Of a stretch of DNA of 64,000 nucleotides, positions 42,430 to 51,144 are shown piece after piece (position 1 is the first letter of the stretch; each line of letters opens with the position of its first letter). Source of the DNA: Altererythrobacter sp. C41 (GTDB lineage: Bacteria; Pseudomonadota; Alphaproteobacteria; Sphingomonadales; Sphingomonadaceae). The notes beneath the pieces are model-generated. The model did not search any database. It saw only the letters and a list, made by a program, of their open reading frames with translations, and was not told the DNA's origin. The position numbers were made by a program, and so were the translations under genes. The DNA lies in contig NZ_JAEVFE010000001.1 in the NCBI RefSeq assembly GCF_016803135.1, positions 620,001 to 684,000 on the forward strand. Reading direction: 5' to 3'.

Positions 42430-42815
42430 CAGGCGGCTCCTCCGAATACGATGCGGGCGACGCAGAACAGGCCGAACGCCGCGCCGCCGACGGTCGCGAC
42501 ATTGAGCAGCGCGATCGCCGCGAACTTGTTGCCGGGCGTGTGGACGTAGTCCTCGATCATCACCTGCAGGCCGAGGCGCGCGTGCCAGAACGGGCTGACG
42601 ATCAGCAGCGCCATCGCCGTCGCTGCAAGCGGATGCGAGAGATAGCCGGTGACGGTGGCATAGGAGAGATCGGGCAGCAGCAGGATCGAGCCGACCAGCC
42701 ACAGCACGAGGATCAGGTTGCCAATCGCGGTGAAGCGCTGGAGCAGCCAGTGGTGCACGCCCTCGTGCGCCGAGCCGAGCCCGCGCACGCGACCGATCGA
42801 GGTTCCGTTACCCAT
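42429..42815 (-). CDS. sdhD: Succinate dehydrogenase hydrophobic anchor SdhD
   Basis: 128-aa membrane anchor with three helices (about 33-50, 60-78, 96-120). The [15 protein letters not shown] segment is the SdhD signature holding the quinone- and heme-proximal residues. It lies between sdhC (11 nt upstream) and sdhA (1-nt overlap), all on the minus strand. Confidence 0.93.
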   Translation of the reverse strand: MGNGTSIGRVRGLGSAHEGVHHWLLQRFTAIGNLILVLWLVGSILLLPDLSYATVTGYLSHPLAATAMALLIVSPFWHARLGLQVMIEDYVHTPGNKFAAIALLNVATVGGAAFGLFCVARIVFGGAA

Positions 42816-42826
42816 CGTTCAAGTCC

Positions 42827-43207
42827 TCAGAGAAGCAGCAGAGCGGCCCAGAACGCCGCCGTCAGCGCAATGCCGATGATTGGGGAAGCGACCGACCAGG
42901 CCTTGTTGATGCCGAGTTCATACCCCGCGCCGATGTCGAGCACGAAATGGCGCAGGCCCGAGGTCATGTGGTTGAAGAAGGCCCAGGAGAGACCGACGAG
43001 CACGACATAGCCGTACCAGGAGGTCGCGATCCCGGTGAAGGTCGCGTAAGCCTCCGGCCCGCTCGCCAGCGCGCCGAGCCACCACAGCAGCACGCCGAGA
43101 CCCACGATCGCCATTCCGTCGCCGGTGACACGGTGCAGGATCGAGACCAGCATGTGCGGTCCCCATTTCCAGATGCTGAGATGCGGGGAGAGTGGTCTTT
43201 CGGCCAT
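42827..43207 (-). CDS. sdhC: Succinate dehydrogenase cytochrome b556 subunit SdhC
   Basis: 126-aa membrane subunit with three helices. RPLSPHLSIWKW at the N-terminus and SILHRVTG in the first helix are the SdhC signature, with the axial heme histidine region at about GLRHFVLDIG. Start at 43207 (MAERPLSPHL) is preferred over a longer frame. First gene of the sdhC-sdhD-sdhA unit; the promoter should lie in the 43208-43404 gap, which also holds a GTCATCCC repeat. Confidence 0.94.
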   Translation of the reverse strand: MAERPLSPHLSIWKWGPHMLVSILHRVTGDGMAIVGLGVLLWWLGALASGPEAYATFTGIATSWYGYVVLVGLSWAFFNHMTSGLRHFVLDIGAGYELGINKAWSVASPIIGIALTAAFWAALLLL

Positions 43208-43307
43208 GGCGATCGTCCGGTTGCCCTTGAAATTTCGCCCTCCCCTTAGCGCAATCGACTGGCGAGACAAGGCGCGTGCGGGGCTCCCGCGCGATAATCG
43301 CTCTCCC

Positions 43308-43373
43308 GTCATTCCCCGCAGGCGGGCGCACTTCCGGCACGGGAAGCTGGATCCCCCCCTGCGCAGGGATGAC
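43308..43373. repeat. GTCATCCC-family inverted repeat, copy 4 (degenerate)
   Basis: Starts GTCATTCCCCGCAGGCGGG and ends CCCCCCTGCGCAGGGATGAC, degenerate inverted arms. It is in the divergent intergenic region between sdhC and the SDR gene at 43405. Same family as 9984, 15691 and 21708. Confidence 0.7.
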
Positions 43374-43404
43374 GGACAGGTGACGGTGCGATAAGCGCGG
43401 ACAC

Positions 43405-44115
43405 ATGCCCACGATCCTTCTCACCGGCTCCAGCCGCGGCATAGGCGCCGCGATCCGCACGCAGCTCGAAATGCGCAAGGCACGCGTGATCGGCCACGCC
43501 AGCGCACCGCATGATGCGCAGACCATCGGCGCCGATCTCGCCGAGCCGACAGCCCCTCACATGGTGTGGGAAGAGGCGCTGGACCGCGCCGGCGGCGAGA
43601 TCGACGTGCTGATCAACAACGCCGGCCTGTTCCAGGCGAACCCACTCGACCGCTCCGACATCGAATGGCTCGACGGGTGGGAGGATACGCTGCGCATCAA
43701 CCTCACCTCGGCCGCGCAGCTTTCGCGCTTCGCGGTGCGGCACTGGCTCGAGCGAGGCGTGCCCGGCCGCATCGTCCATGTCGCGAGCCGCGCCGGGCAC
43801 CGCGGCGACTCGCCCGCGCATTGGCATTACGCCGCGGCCAAGGGCGGCATGCTCGCACTGCACAAGACGATCGCGCGCGCCTACCCCAAGGACGGTATTT
43901 TGAGCTTCGCGATCACGCCCGGCTTCACCGACACGGCCATGGCCGGCGACTACCTCGCCAGCCGGGGCGGTCCCGGCCTTCTAGCCGACATCCCCCTGGG
44001 CCGGGTTGCCGAGCCGGAGGAGATCGCCGCCATCGCCGTCTTCTGCGCGCTCGACGCCCCCGCGAGCATGACCGGAGCGACGGTGGACGTAAACGGGGCG
44101 AGTTACGTCCGGTAA
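43405..44115 (+). CDS. Short-chain dehydrogenase/reductase
   Basis: 236-aa classical SDR: TGSSRGIG near residue 7, LINNAGLF, and YAAAKGG as the catalytic Tyr-x3-Lys. The C-terminal VAEPEEIAAIAVFCALDAP and GATVDVNGA are typical of the fold. The substrate is not evident. Divergent from sdhC and co-directional with prmA, which follows about 55 nt later. Confidence 0.87.
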   Translation: MPTILLTGSSRGIGAAIRTQLEMRKARVIGHASAPHDAQTIGADLAEPTAPHMVWEEALDRAGGEIDVLINNAGLFQANPLDRSDIEWLDGWEDTLRINLTSAAQLSRFAVRHWLERGVPGRIVHVASRAGHRGDSPAHWHYAAAKGGMLALHKTIARAYPKDGILSFAITPGFTDTAMAGDYLASRGGPGLLADIPLGRVAEPEEIAAIAVFCALDAPASMTGATVDVNGASYVR

Positions 44116-44171
44116 TCGCTGGCCGCGCGCCGCCGCTTCCGCCGGGCGAACGATCGGGCTACTGAGCGTCC

Positions 44172-45083
44172 ATGCCCGATAGCTGGAAACTCACCGCGTT
44201 CGCCGACAAGACGGCGATCCAGGCCGCACTCGTCGCGCAGGAGGATGCGCTGGAGTGGGACGACGAGGTCGTGCTCACCGGCTGCGAGGTAGCGGAAGAC
44301 CGGCCGCTGGAGTGGCGGCTCGACGCCTACTTTCCGCGCAAACCGCGCCGCGCCGACCGTGCCATGGTGGCCGCGCTGTTTGCCGGCGGCGCGCCGGAGC
44401 TGCACGCGGAGAAATTGCCTCCGACGGACTGGGTGACCGAGAGCCAGCTGGGCGTCGAACCGATCCGCGCGGGCCGGTTCTTCGTCCACACACCGGAGCA
44501 CGCGCCCAGCAATACGAAGGGCGTGGTGAACCTGTCGATTCCCGCCAGTCAGGCGTTCGGCACCGGACAGCACGCGACGACCGCGGGGTGTCTCGCAATG
44601 CTCGATGGGATGAGGCGCGGGGGCGTCGCCCCACGCAACCTCGCCGACATCGGAACCGGCACTGGCCTGCTTGCCTTCGCCGCGCTCACGCTCTGGCCGC
44701 GCGCGCTGGCGACCGCGAGCGATATCGATCCGGCCTGCCTCGGCGTGGTCGAGGACAACGCGGCGGCGAACGGCTTTGAGGTTGGCGGGGGTCCTGGTGA
44801 ATTGGCGATGATCGTCGCCGACGGGATGCATCACCCGCTGCTTCGGGCACGCGCGCCCTACGACCTGCTGATAGCGAACATTCTCGCCGGGCCGCTGGTG
44901 GAGCTGGCGCCCGATTTCGCGCGCGCCGTCACACCAGGCGGGAATCTGCTCCTGGCCGGACTCCTCCAAACGCAGGAGCCGCGAGTGCGGCGAGCGTATC
45001 GGCGCCAAGGCTTCCGCCTGGCGTCGCGGCTGGTGAACGGCAACTGGTCGATCCTCTGGCTACGGCGGCGGACCACGCGGTGA
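44172..45083 (+). CDS. prmA: 50S ribosomal protein L11 methyltransferase
   Basis: 303-aa SAM-dependent enzyme that trimethylates ribosomal protein L11. The SAM motif is LADIGTGTGLLAFAA and the PrmA-type substrate motif is NILAGPLVEL; GTGQHATT lies in the linker. The N-terminal L11-recognition region is present though divergent. Its TGA overlaps the GTG start of the DUF2459 gene (GTGA), so the two are coupled. Confidence 0.92.
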   Translation: MPDSWKLTAFADKTAIQAALVAQEDALEWDDEVVLTGCEVAEDRPLEWRLDAYFPRKPRRADRAMVAALFAGGAPELHAEKLPPTDWVTESQLGVEPIRAGRFFVHTPEHAPSNTKGVVNLSIPASQAFGTGQHATTAGCLAMLDGMRRGGVAPRNLADIGTGTGLLAFAALTLWPRALATASDIDPACLGVVEDNAAANGFEVGGGPGELAMIVADGMHHPLLRARAPYDLLIANILAGPLVELAPDFARAVTPGGNLLLAGLLQTQEPRVRRAYRRQGFRLASRLVNGNWSILWLRRRTTR

Positions 45084-45811
45084 CCTCCCCTTCCGCCTCT
45101 CCGTTCAGAGGGGCGAGGCTCCGCGACGGCCTGCGGCGGCTCGCGAACGGCAGGGTCTGGAGAATCACCGCAAAGATTCTCGCCTGGCTCGCGCTAGCCG
45201 TCGGTCTGTTCATGGCGTTTGCGTGGATCGGCTCCTCTATCCCGCGCAACGGAGACTGGAGGGAGCCGGAACGCGGCGTCGCCATCATGATCGAGACCAA
45301 CGGCATCCACACCGCGATCGTCATGCCGCTGGTCAGCCCGCAGAAGGACTGGCGGGCAGACTTCCCGGCCTCGGACCTGCCGGCGGCAAACCGGCCCTAT
45401 ACGCACGTATCCGTCAGTTGGGGGGAACGCGAGGTGTTCCTCGACACGCCCACATGGGCGGACCTTTCGCTACCCACCGCGATCAACGCGGCTACGGGCG
45501 GCGACGGGCTGCTTCATGTTGCGCATTATGTCCGCCCGGCTCCGAGTGAGACCGCGCGGATACTGCGCCTGCGCCCCGCGGAATACGCGCGCCTCGTCCG
45601 CCGGATCGAGTCGCAAGTCGTCCCGCCCGGCACGCGCACCATCCACGCCGGGTACGAGGGCTGGGACGTATTCTACGACGCGCCCGGCACTTATCACCTC
45701 GGCAACACCTGCAACCAGTGGACCAGCGACACTTTGGCCGCGGCAGGGATCAAGACGGGCTGGTGGACGCCGTTCGCAGGCGGCGTGATGAAGTGGGTTC
45801 CGATGCGCTGA
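45080..45811 (+). CDS. DUF2459 / TIGR02117-family protein
   Basis: 243-aa protein with one N-terminal hydrophobic segment (about residues 28-50) and a periplasmic remainder. The conserved GNTCNQWTSDTLAAAG motif near the C-terminus is the hallmark of the family, which is remotely reminiscent of NlpC/P60-like thiol enzymes, although the activity is unknown. The start is GTG, overlapping the prmA stop by 4 nt. Confidence 0.85.
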   Translation: MTSPSASPFRGARLRDGLRRLANGRVWRITAKILAWLALAVGLFMAFAWIGSSIPRNGDWREPERGVAIMIETNGIHTAIVMPLVSPQKDWRADFPASDLPAANRPYTHVSVSWGEREVFLDTPTWADLSLPTAINAATGGDGLLHVAHYVRPAPSETARILRLRPAEYARLVRRIESQVVPPGTRTIHAGYEGWDVFYDAPGTYHLGNTCNQWTSDTLAAAGIKTGWWTPFAGGVMKWVPMR

Positions 45812-45963
45812 TTTTTTGTTAAGCGAAATTGCGCTGAACCTGAACGTTACCCCTACACGCCGGTTCAGTTTCCGGTCATTCGGCCCACCGTAAAAGTGCC
45901 TCATCTTATCAGAGGGGCCGCTGGCGGTGGGCGCGGCGTTCTCGACGAACGGAGACCCACGAG

Positions 45964-46734
45964 ATGACACTTGGACAATTTCTGAAGGGAAGCGCGATGG
46001 CGGCCGTGGCAGGCGCGATGGCGCTGACCGCCCTGCCCACCGAAGCCTTCGCCGCCTCTGCCGAAACCCAGCAGCGTGCCCGTGACCGCGACGACCGCCG
46101 CGGCAACGCTCGGCAGGGGAACGAGCGGATTCGCTGGGATGCGATGCGCCGCGCCGTACAACAGAGCGGTGCCCGAAGCGAACGCCGTGAGGACCGGCGG
46201 GAGCAGCGGCACGATCGGCGCGAGAACCGGCGCGAACGCAACCAGGACCGCCGTGAGAACTGGCGCGATCGCAATCAGGAACGCCGCGAGAACTGGCGGG
46301 ACCGCCGCGACGACCGGCGAGATCGCTGGGAAGATCGTCGCGACAACCGCCGCGACCGGTGGGACGACCGGCGTGACAACCGTCGCGATCGCTGGGACGA
46401 CCGGCGCGACCGGCGCGATCATCGCGCCTGGAACCGCCGCTGGCGCGACAACGACCGCTACGACTGGCATCGCTATCGCGCGTCGAACCGGAATGTCTAC
46501 CGCATCGGCCGTTATTATTCGCCCTATCGCAACTACCGCTACAACCGGGTGAATATCGGGTTCCGGCTCGGCAATCTGTTCTACAGCAACCGCTACTGGA
46601 TCAACGATCCGTGGCAGTACCGCCTGCCGCCGGCATACGGCCCCTATCGCTGGGTCCGCTATTACGACGACGTGCTGCTGGTGAACACCTACTCCGGCGA
46701 AGTGGTCGACGTGATCTACGACTTCTTCTGGTAA
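45964..46734 (+). CDS. RcnB-like secreted protein with Arg-rich repeats
   Basis: 256-aa secreted protein. The signal peptide runs to about residue 31 (TEAFAASA). Residues about 70-160 are built of near-repeats of the type DRRENWRDR/DRRDNRRDRWDDR, extremely rich in Arg and Asp, with Trp every ten or so residues. The C-terminal part (NVYRIGRYYSPY and RWVRYYDDVLLVNTYSGEVV) matches the RcnB family domain. GGAG precedes the ATG. RcnB of E. coli is a periplasmic nickel/cobalt homeostasis protein; whether this one binds metal is unknown. Confidence 0.85.
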   Translation: MTLGQFLKGSAMAAVAGAMALTALPTEAFAASAETQQRARDRDDRRGNARQGNERIRWDAMRRAVQQSGARSERREDRREQRHDRRENRRERNQDRRENWRDRNQERRENWRDRRDDRRDRWEDRRDNRRDRWDDRRDNRRDRWDDRRDRRDHRAWNRRWRDNDRYDWHRYRASNRNVYRIGRYYSPYRNYRYNRVNIGFRLGNLFYSNRYWINDPWQYRLPPAYGPYRWVRYYDDVLLVNTYSGEVVDVIYDFFW

Positions 46735-46747
46735 GCCGCTTTCCCCC

Positions 46748-46815
46748 GCTGCCGGGGTTTGTCAGCCCGGCAGCCCTTTGCAAGCCCCCGCTGGTGCGAA
46801 CCGGCGGGGGTTCTT
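46748..46815 (+). terminator. Tandem hairpins after the RcnB-like gene
   Basis: First hairpin: GCTGCCGGG (46748-46756) with CCCGGCAGC (46766-46774). Second: CCCCCGCTGGT (46785-46795), a GCGA tetraloop, ACCGGCGGGGG (46800-46810), then TTCTT. The second is an 11-bp stem with one G-T pair and a short T run, a credible intrinsic terminator between the convergent RcnB-like and cytochrome b genes. Confidence 0.75.
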
Positions 46816-46825
46816 GCATGTGCCG

Positions 46826-47383
46826 TCAGGCCTTGGGCGTTCCGAACGGCAGCATGCGGAACAGATTGCCGTCGCGGTCGATCAGCGTGTGCTTGAGCGT
46901 GCCGAGAATATGGATCGCCGTAATCACCAGCAGGGTGACTCCCGCGGCCGCATGGATGTGGAATATCTCGCGCGCGCCTTCCGGATCGCTTTCGACCGGC
47001 ATGGCGGGCAATGTGAAGATGCCGAACACGTCCACCCCATTTCCATACTTCGACATGGCGAGCCAGCCGGCCAAGGGCATGACGATCAGAAGAACATAGA
47101 ACAGCGTGTGCGTGATCTTCGCCAGCCAGCGTTCCCATGTCGAAAGATGCGCCGCGAGCGGCGGGTTCGGCTGGATGAAGCGCCACACCAGGCGCACCAG
47201 GGCGAGCACGAGCAGAGTGGCGCCGAGCGAGAAGTGATTGGCCATGATCTCGCTGCCGGCTTCATCGGTGGGCGCGTTCTCCGCCGCGACCGCGATGCGC
47301 CACTGCGCAAACACGCCGATGGCCAGCAGCCAGTGCAGCAGCATGGCCACACCTGGATAGCGATGTCCCGAAGCTTCGTTCAT
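46826..47383 (-). CDS. Cytochrome b561-family membrane protein
   Basis: 185-aa four-helix membrane protein with the histidines expected for two b hemes: LLHWLLAIGVF, NHFSLGATLLVLAL, HTLFYVLLIVMPLAG and FHIHAAAGVTLL with HILG. It resembles the E. coli YodB/CybB group (superoxide oxidase type). Start at 47383 follows AGGGAG. Function in vivo not shown; a quinone-linked electron-transfer role is inferred. Divergent from the 2OG-Fe(II) oxygenase gene. Confidence 0.88.
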   Translation of the reverse strand: MNEASGHRYPGVAMLLHWLLAIGVFAQWRIAVAAENAPTDEAGSEIMANHFSLGATLLVLALVRLVWRFIQPNPPLAAHLSTWERWLAKITHTLFYVLLIVMPLAGWLAMSKYGNGVDVFGIFTLPAMPVESDPEGAREIFHIHAAAGVTLLVITAIHILGTLKHTLIDRDGNLFRMLPFGTPKA

Positions 47384-47467
47384 GATCCATCTCCCTCTGA
47401 TCCGATGATCTTCCATCGGCCTCCGGAACTCTTGAAGCATACGGAGGCGCTGGTAGGGAAGCGCGAT

Positions 47468-48136
47468 ATGACGAAGACCGCGACTATTCCCGACAAGGAC
47501 GCGCTCAAGCGCGTCGGCGCAACCGTCCGCAAACGGCTCGAGGTCGACCCCCAAGCCTACAAGGTACCGACCGACAAGGCGGAGATTTTCGCCATCGGGG
47601 AATTCCTGAGCCCTGCGGAATGCCAACGGCTCATTTTGATGATCGACGCCGTCGCGCAGCCGAGCACGCTCTACGACACCGACTACTCGAGCGGATTCCG
47701 CACGTCCTATTCCGGCAATCTCGATCCGCGCGATCCCTTCGTGGCAGGCATCTCGCGGCGGATCGACGATCTGCTCGGCATGAAATCGGAAACGGGCGAG
47801 GCGATCCAGGGCCAGCGCTACATGCCCGGCCAGGAATTCAAGCCGCACAACGACTGGTTCTACACCACCGAAGACTACTGGAAGATGGAGCGCAAACGCG
47901 GCGGGCAGCGGAGCTGGACCGCGATGATCTTCCTCAACCAGGTCGAGGCCGGCGGAGAGACGCACTTCACCGAAGTCGAGATCAAGATCCCGCCCAAGCC
48001 CGGCGTGCTGCTGACTTGGAACAACGCCTTGCCCGACGGCACGCCGAACGAAGATACGATGCATGCCGGCACGCCGGTCGAGCGCGGCGTGAAATACGTC
48101 ATCACCAAGTGGTATCGCACCCGCAAGTGGGGGTGA
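47468..48136 (+). CDS. 2OG-Fe(II) dioxygenase, prolyl 4-hydroxylase type
   Basis: 222-aa non-heme iron dioxygenase. The Fe ligands are H127-x-D129 (in PHNDWF) and H199 (in MHAGTPVE), with the 2-oxoglutarate-binding basic residue at about Lys209. RTSYSGNLDPRDP, QRYMPGQEFKPHND, and FLNQVEAGGETHF fit the P4Hc subfamily. AGGGAAG precedes the ATG. Cytoplasmic; the bacterial substrate is unknown. It is convergent with the lysyl-tRNA synthetase gene. Confidence 0.88.
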   Translation: MTKTATIPDKDALKRVGATVRKRLEVDPQAYKVPTDKAEIFAIGEFLSPAECQRLILMIDAVAQPSTLYDTDYSSGFRTSYSGNLDPRDPFVAGISRRIDDLLGMKSETGEAIQGQRYMPGQEFKPHNDWFYTTEDYWKMERKRGGQRSWTAMIFLNQVEAGGETHFTEVEIKIPPKPGVLLTWNNALPDGTPNEDTMHAGTPVERGVKYVITKWYRTRKWG

Positions 48137-48151
48137 GAACAGGCGAAAGCC

Positions 48152-49783
48152 TCAGGCCCGCGCGAGGGCTTCGGCGATCAGGCGGCGGCTGTTCTCGATA
48201 CCGTAAAGCGCGATGAAGCTGCCCATGCGCGGCCCCTGGCTCGACCCGAGAAGCGTCTCGTAGAGCGCCTTGAACCAATCGCGCAGCGACTCGAAGGCGA
48301 ACTGCTCGTCCTTGCCGATCTCGTAGACGATGGTCTGCAGGTCTTCCGCGGAGCTCTCCGCCGCGATGCCCACCAGCGCTTCGTCGAGCTTGCGCAGCGC
48401 CGCCGCCTCGTTCGCCGCGGGCGCACGACGCTCCAGCGTCGGAGCGACGAAATCGCGGTTGTAGGCGAGCGCTGCGCCGACCAGGACGTCGAGCTCGGGA
48501 TGCTTCGCCGGATCGGGATCGACGATGTAGTTGCCGAGGTACGACCAGACCTGCTCGCGCGTGGCGCCTGCGCCGAGCACGCCGACGAGATTGAGCAGCA
48601 GCCCGTAAGTGACCGGCAAGGCATCGCCGGCCCCCGGAGCCTCCGAATTTTCGAATCCGCCGTTTGCGCGGAGCAGGTGCCACGCCGGGTTGCCGAGCTG
48701 CTTGTCGAGTTCCTGCTCCGGCAACCGCGCGCGGAACTGCCAGTAATCGTCGACCGCGCGGGGAATCACCCCGACGTGGAGCTGCTTGGCGCTCTTCGGA
48801 TTGGGAAAGATGTAGAAGCCCAGGCTCTCCTCGCTGCCGTAGGTGAGCCATTCCTCGATCGTCAGGCCGTTGCCCTTCGACTTGGAGATCTTCTCGCCAT
48901 TGGCGTCGAGGAACAACTCGTAGATCAACCCTTCCGGCTTGCGGCCGCCGAGCACCTGGACGATCTTGCCCGACTGGGTGACGCTGTCGGTCAGATCCTT
49001 GCCGCACATCTCGTAATCGACGCCCAGCGCGTACCAGCGCATCGCCCAGTCGACCTTCCACTGCAGCTTGGCCATACCCCCGAACGCCGACTGCTCGACG
49101 ACCGTACCGTCCTCGTCGGTGAAGCGGACGATTCCCTGGTCCGCGTCGACCACTTCGACCGGCACTTGCAGCACGACGCCCGTGGTGGGACTGACCGGCA
49201 GCACCGGCGAATAAGTCCTGCGCCGCTCCTCGCGCAGCGTGGGCAGCATGATGTCGAGGATCGCCTGATTGCTGCGCAGCACCTGCCGCAGCGCATCGTT
49301 GAATCCGCCCGAATTGTAGTGCTCGCTCGACGACATGAACTCGTATTCGAAACCGAAACGGTCGAGGAATTCGCGCAGCTTGGCGTTGTTGTGGTGGGCG
49401 AAGCTGTCGAACCCGGCGTTGAACGGATCGGGGATGCGCGTCAGCGGCTTCCCGAGATGCTCGGCAAGCATCTCGCGGTTCGGCACGTTGTCGGGCACCT
49501 TGCGCAGCCCGTCCATGTCGTCGGAGAAGGCGACGAGGCGCGTCTTCCCGTCTTCCGGCTTCGCGCCGATCAGCGCCTCATAGGCGCGGCGCACGAGCGT
49601 AGTGCGCAGCACTTCCTGGAATGTGCCGATATGCGGCAGACCCGAGGGGCCGTACCCGGTCTCGAACAGGACCGGCGCGCCGCCCGGCTTGCCGTCGGGA
49701 TAGCGCTTGAGCAGCCGCTGCGCCTCCTGAAAAGGCCAGGCCTTGGACACGCGGGCGGCTTCGATCAGGGTCTGCTCGGTCAT
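48152..49783 (-). CDS. lysK: Lysyl-tRNA synthetase, class I
   Basis: 543-aa enzyme charging tRNA-Lys, of the archaeal-like class I (LysRS1) rather than class II type. The Rossmann signature is PHIGTF (about 50-55) and the KMSKS equivalent is KISKSKGNG. The C-terminal half is a helical anticodon-binding domain. GAGAGG lies upstream of the ATG at 49783. Class I LysRS is common in Alphaproteobacteria. Confidence 0.95.
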   Translation of the reverse strand: MTEQTLIEAARVSKAWPFQEAQRLLKRYPDGKPGGAPVLFETGYGPSGLPHIGTFQEVLRTTLVRRAYEALIGAKPEDGKTRLVAFSDDMDGLRKVPDNVPNREMLAEHLGKPLTRIPDPFNAGFDSFAHHNNAKLREFLDRFGFEYEFMSSSEHYNSGGFNDALRQVLRSNQAILDIMLPTLREERRRTYSPVLPVSPTTGVVLQVPVEVVDADQGIVRFTDEDGTVVEQSAFGGMAKLQWKVDWAMRWYALGVDYEMCGKDLTDSVTQSGKIVQVLGGRKPEGLIYELFLDANGEKISKSKGNGLTIEEWLTYGSEESLGFYIFPNPKSAKQLHVGVIPRAVDDYWQFRARLPEQELDKQLGNPAWHLLRANGGFENSEAPGAGDALPVTYGLLLNLVGVLGAGATREQVWSYLGNYIVDPDPAKHPELDVLVGAALAYNRDFVAPTLERRAPAANEAAALRKLDEALVGIAAESSAEDLQTIVYEIGKDEQFAFESLRDWFKALYETLLGSSQGPRMGSFIALYGIENSRRLIAEALARA

Positions 49784-49838
49784 GGCTCGCCTCTCGCGCA
49801 AGGCAGCCAGTGTTGCAAGTGCGAAGGCACCTCATGCG

Positions 49839-49868
49839 AAAAGGGACGCCCCTTGCGGAACGCCCCTT
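49839..49868 (-). terminator. Intrinsic terminator after the 49887 gene
   Basis: Read on the minus strand, AAGGGGCG and CGTCCCTT form an 8-bp stem with one wobble pair and a 12-nt loop; the 3' arm merges into a TTTT run. It lies between the stop of the 352-aa envelope protein and the start of lysyl-tRNA synthetase. Confidence 0.65.
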
Positions 49869-49886
49869 CCCTGCGACCCTCCCGGG

Positions 49887-50945
49887 TCAGGCGTAACGCA
49901 CGGGGCGCCGCGCCAGGGCTGGCCAGTTCGCGGTGTATTCGCTCAGGTCGATCCGCGGGCGGACGTTCTCGAACTTGCGGCCCAGCGACTGGAGGATGAG
50001 CCGCGCACGTCGGGCCCGCGCCTTGGTCGAGCGGAACGGGTTGGCGCGGTCGGGCTCGGCCGCGATCATCCGCTTGAGCAGGGCGTCCCGTTCTTCGAAG
50101 GTTTCCGGAAGCTTCGCCGGCAGAGCCACCGCCGCACCATCCGTGGGTTGGCCGCGATAGGCGCCGAGCGGATCGCGGACTTCGCTCACTCGCTCGGGCT
50201 GGGCGTCGCGTACTGCGGCCAGTTCGACGACCGGGGCAGACTCGTTCGTCGCCAGCGTCATCGCGACCGGTTCGGCCTGACGTTCCGCGGCAGCCATTTC
50301 GAGTTCGCCTGCCCGGCGAGACCGCCGGCGGAACCAGGCAAAGGCCATGATCGCTAGGCCGAGCGGGATCAGACCGACCAGCGCAAGAGCGATCAGGGCG
50401 ATCCAGTCCGGATCCGTATCGGGCAAGGACTCCGGTGCCACACCTTCGGCGGCGCTGGCTGCGATCGGTGCCGGCGCAGCCGTCGCCTCGGCAGGGAGCG
50501 AGGCGTCTGCGGTCGAGACGTCTGGAGTTTCCACAGCCGAGACTGTTGCCGCAGCCGGTGCCAGCGCGCGGGCGGGCGTCGTTGCCCGCACGGGTGCGCT
50601 GCGCTCCGCCGCCGGTTCAGGCTCGACAGCCGCGGCGGCCGCCCGCGCCGGTGGGGCGCTCTCCGCCGCTTCAGGCGCAGCAGCGGGCGCCGGCGGCAAA
50701 TCGAGCACGATGCTGGGCGGCTGCGTTGCCGGGGGCGCGGAGACGGTGGTGCTCGGGGTAGCGGTGGTCGGCGGCGTTGGCGCCGACGTTGGTGCGATCG
50801 GCAACTGCAAGACGATCGGATCCGCCGGGGCGGTCGGCTTGGGAGAGGCCGGTGCGGACTGCGCGAACGTCGAAGTGCTGCCTAGCGCAAGCATCGCGGC
50901 GATGGCGATGGGGGCGCTGCGAAGGTGATGTCTGGTTTTGGGCAT
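49887..50945 (-). CDS. Envelope protein with Pro/Ala-rich region and cytosolic tail
   Basis: 352-aa protein of unknown function. A signal peptide (to about residue 28, STFAQSA) precedes roughly 150 residues of Pro/Ala/Ser/Thr-rich low-complexity sequence. One strong membrane helix follows (DPDWIALIALALVGLIPLGL, about 180-205), then a basic stop-transfer segment (RRRSRRAG) and a soluble tail of about 130 residues ending RKFENVRPRIDLSEYTANWP. The tail looks the most conserved part. A GTG at 50966 would add seven residues. Its partner and role are not apparent. Confidence 0.7.
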   Translation of the reverse strand: MPKTRHHLRSAPIAIAAMLALGSTSTFAQSAPASPKPTAPADPIVLQLPIAPTSAPTPPTTATPSTTVSAPPATQPPSIVLDLPPAPAAAPEAAESAPPARAAAAAVEPEPAAERSAPVRATTPARALAPAAATVSAVETPDVSTADASLPAEATAAPAPIAASAAEGVAPESLPDTDPDWIALIALALVGLIPLGLAIMAFAWFRRRSRRAGELEMAAAERQAEPVAMTLATNESAPVVELAAVRDAQPERVSEVRDPLGAYRGQPTDGAAVALPAKLPETFEERDALLKRMIAAEPDRANPFRSTKARARRARLILQSLGRKFENVRPRIDLSEYTANWPALARRPVRYA

Positions 50946-51144
50946 AGTCCGTGAAAAACGCGGCACATTTCTGCCATGTTCCTGTTTATCTGCCGTTCAG
51001 AGAGGCGTGAGCCGTTGATTTTGCACCATTTGCCGACTTGATTTCGCGACGGGACGCGGTCTCCGCGCGTTCAAGCGTTGATCGTGCTTCCCCGCCCTGT
51101 TGCCCCATGTTTACTTTCCGTTCTCTCTCGCGCATCGTTCACCG

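Noticed and set aside
46190-46430. Repeated DNA that might be a CRISPR array
   Set aside because: It is in frame within the RcnB-like gene, without spacers or constant repeats.
51120-51140. Two GTTC motifs before the DinG-type helicase as a second LexA box
   Set aside because: They are 13 nt apart rather than 7.
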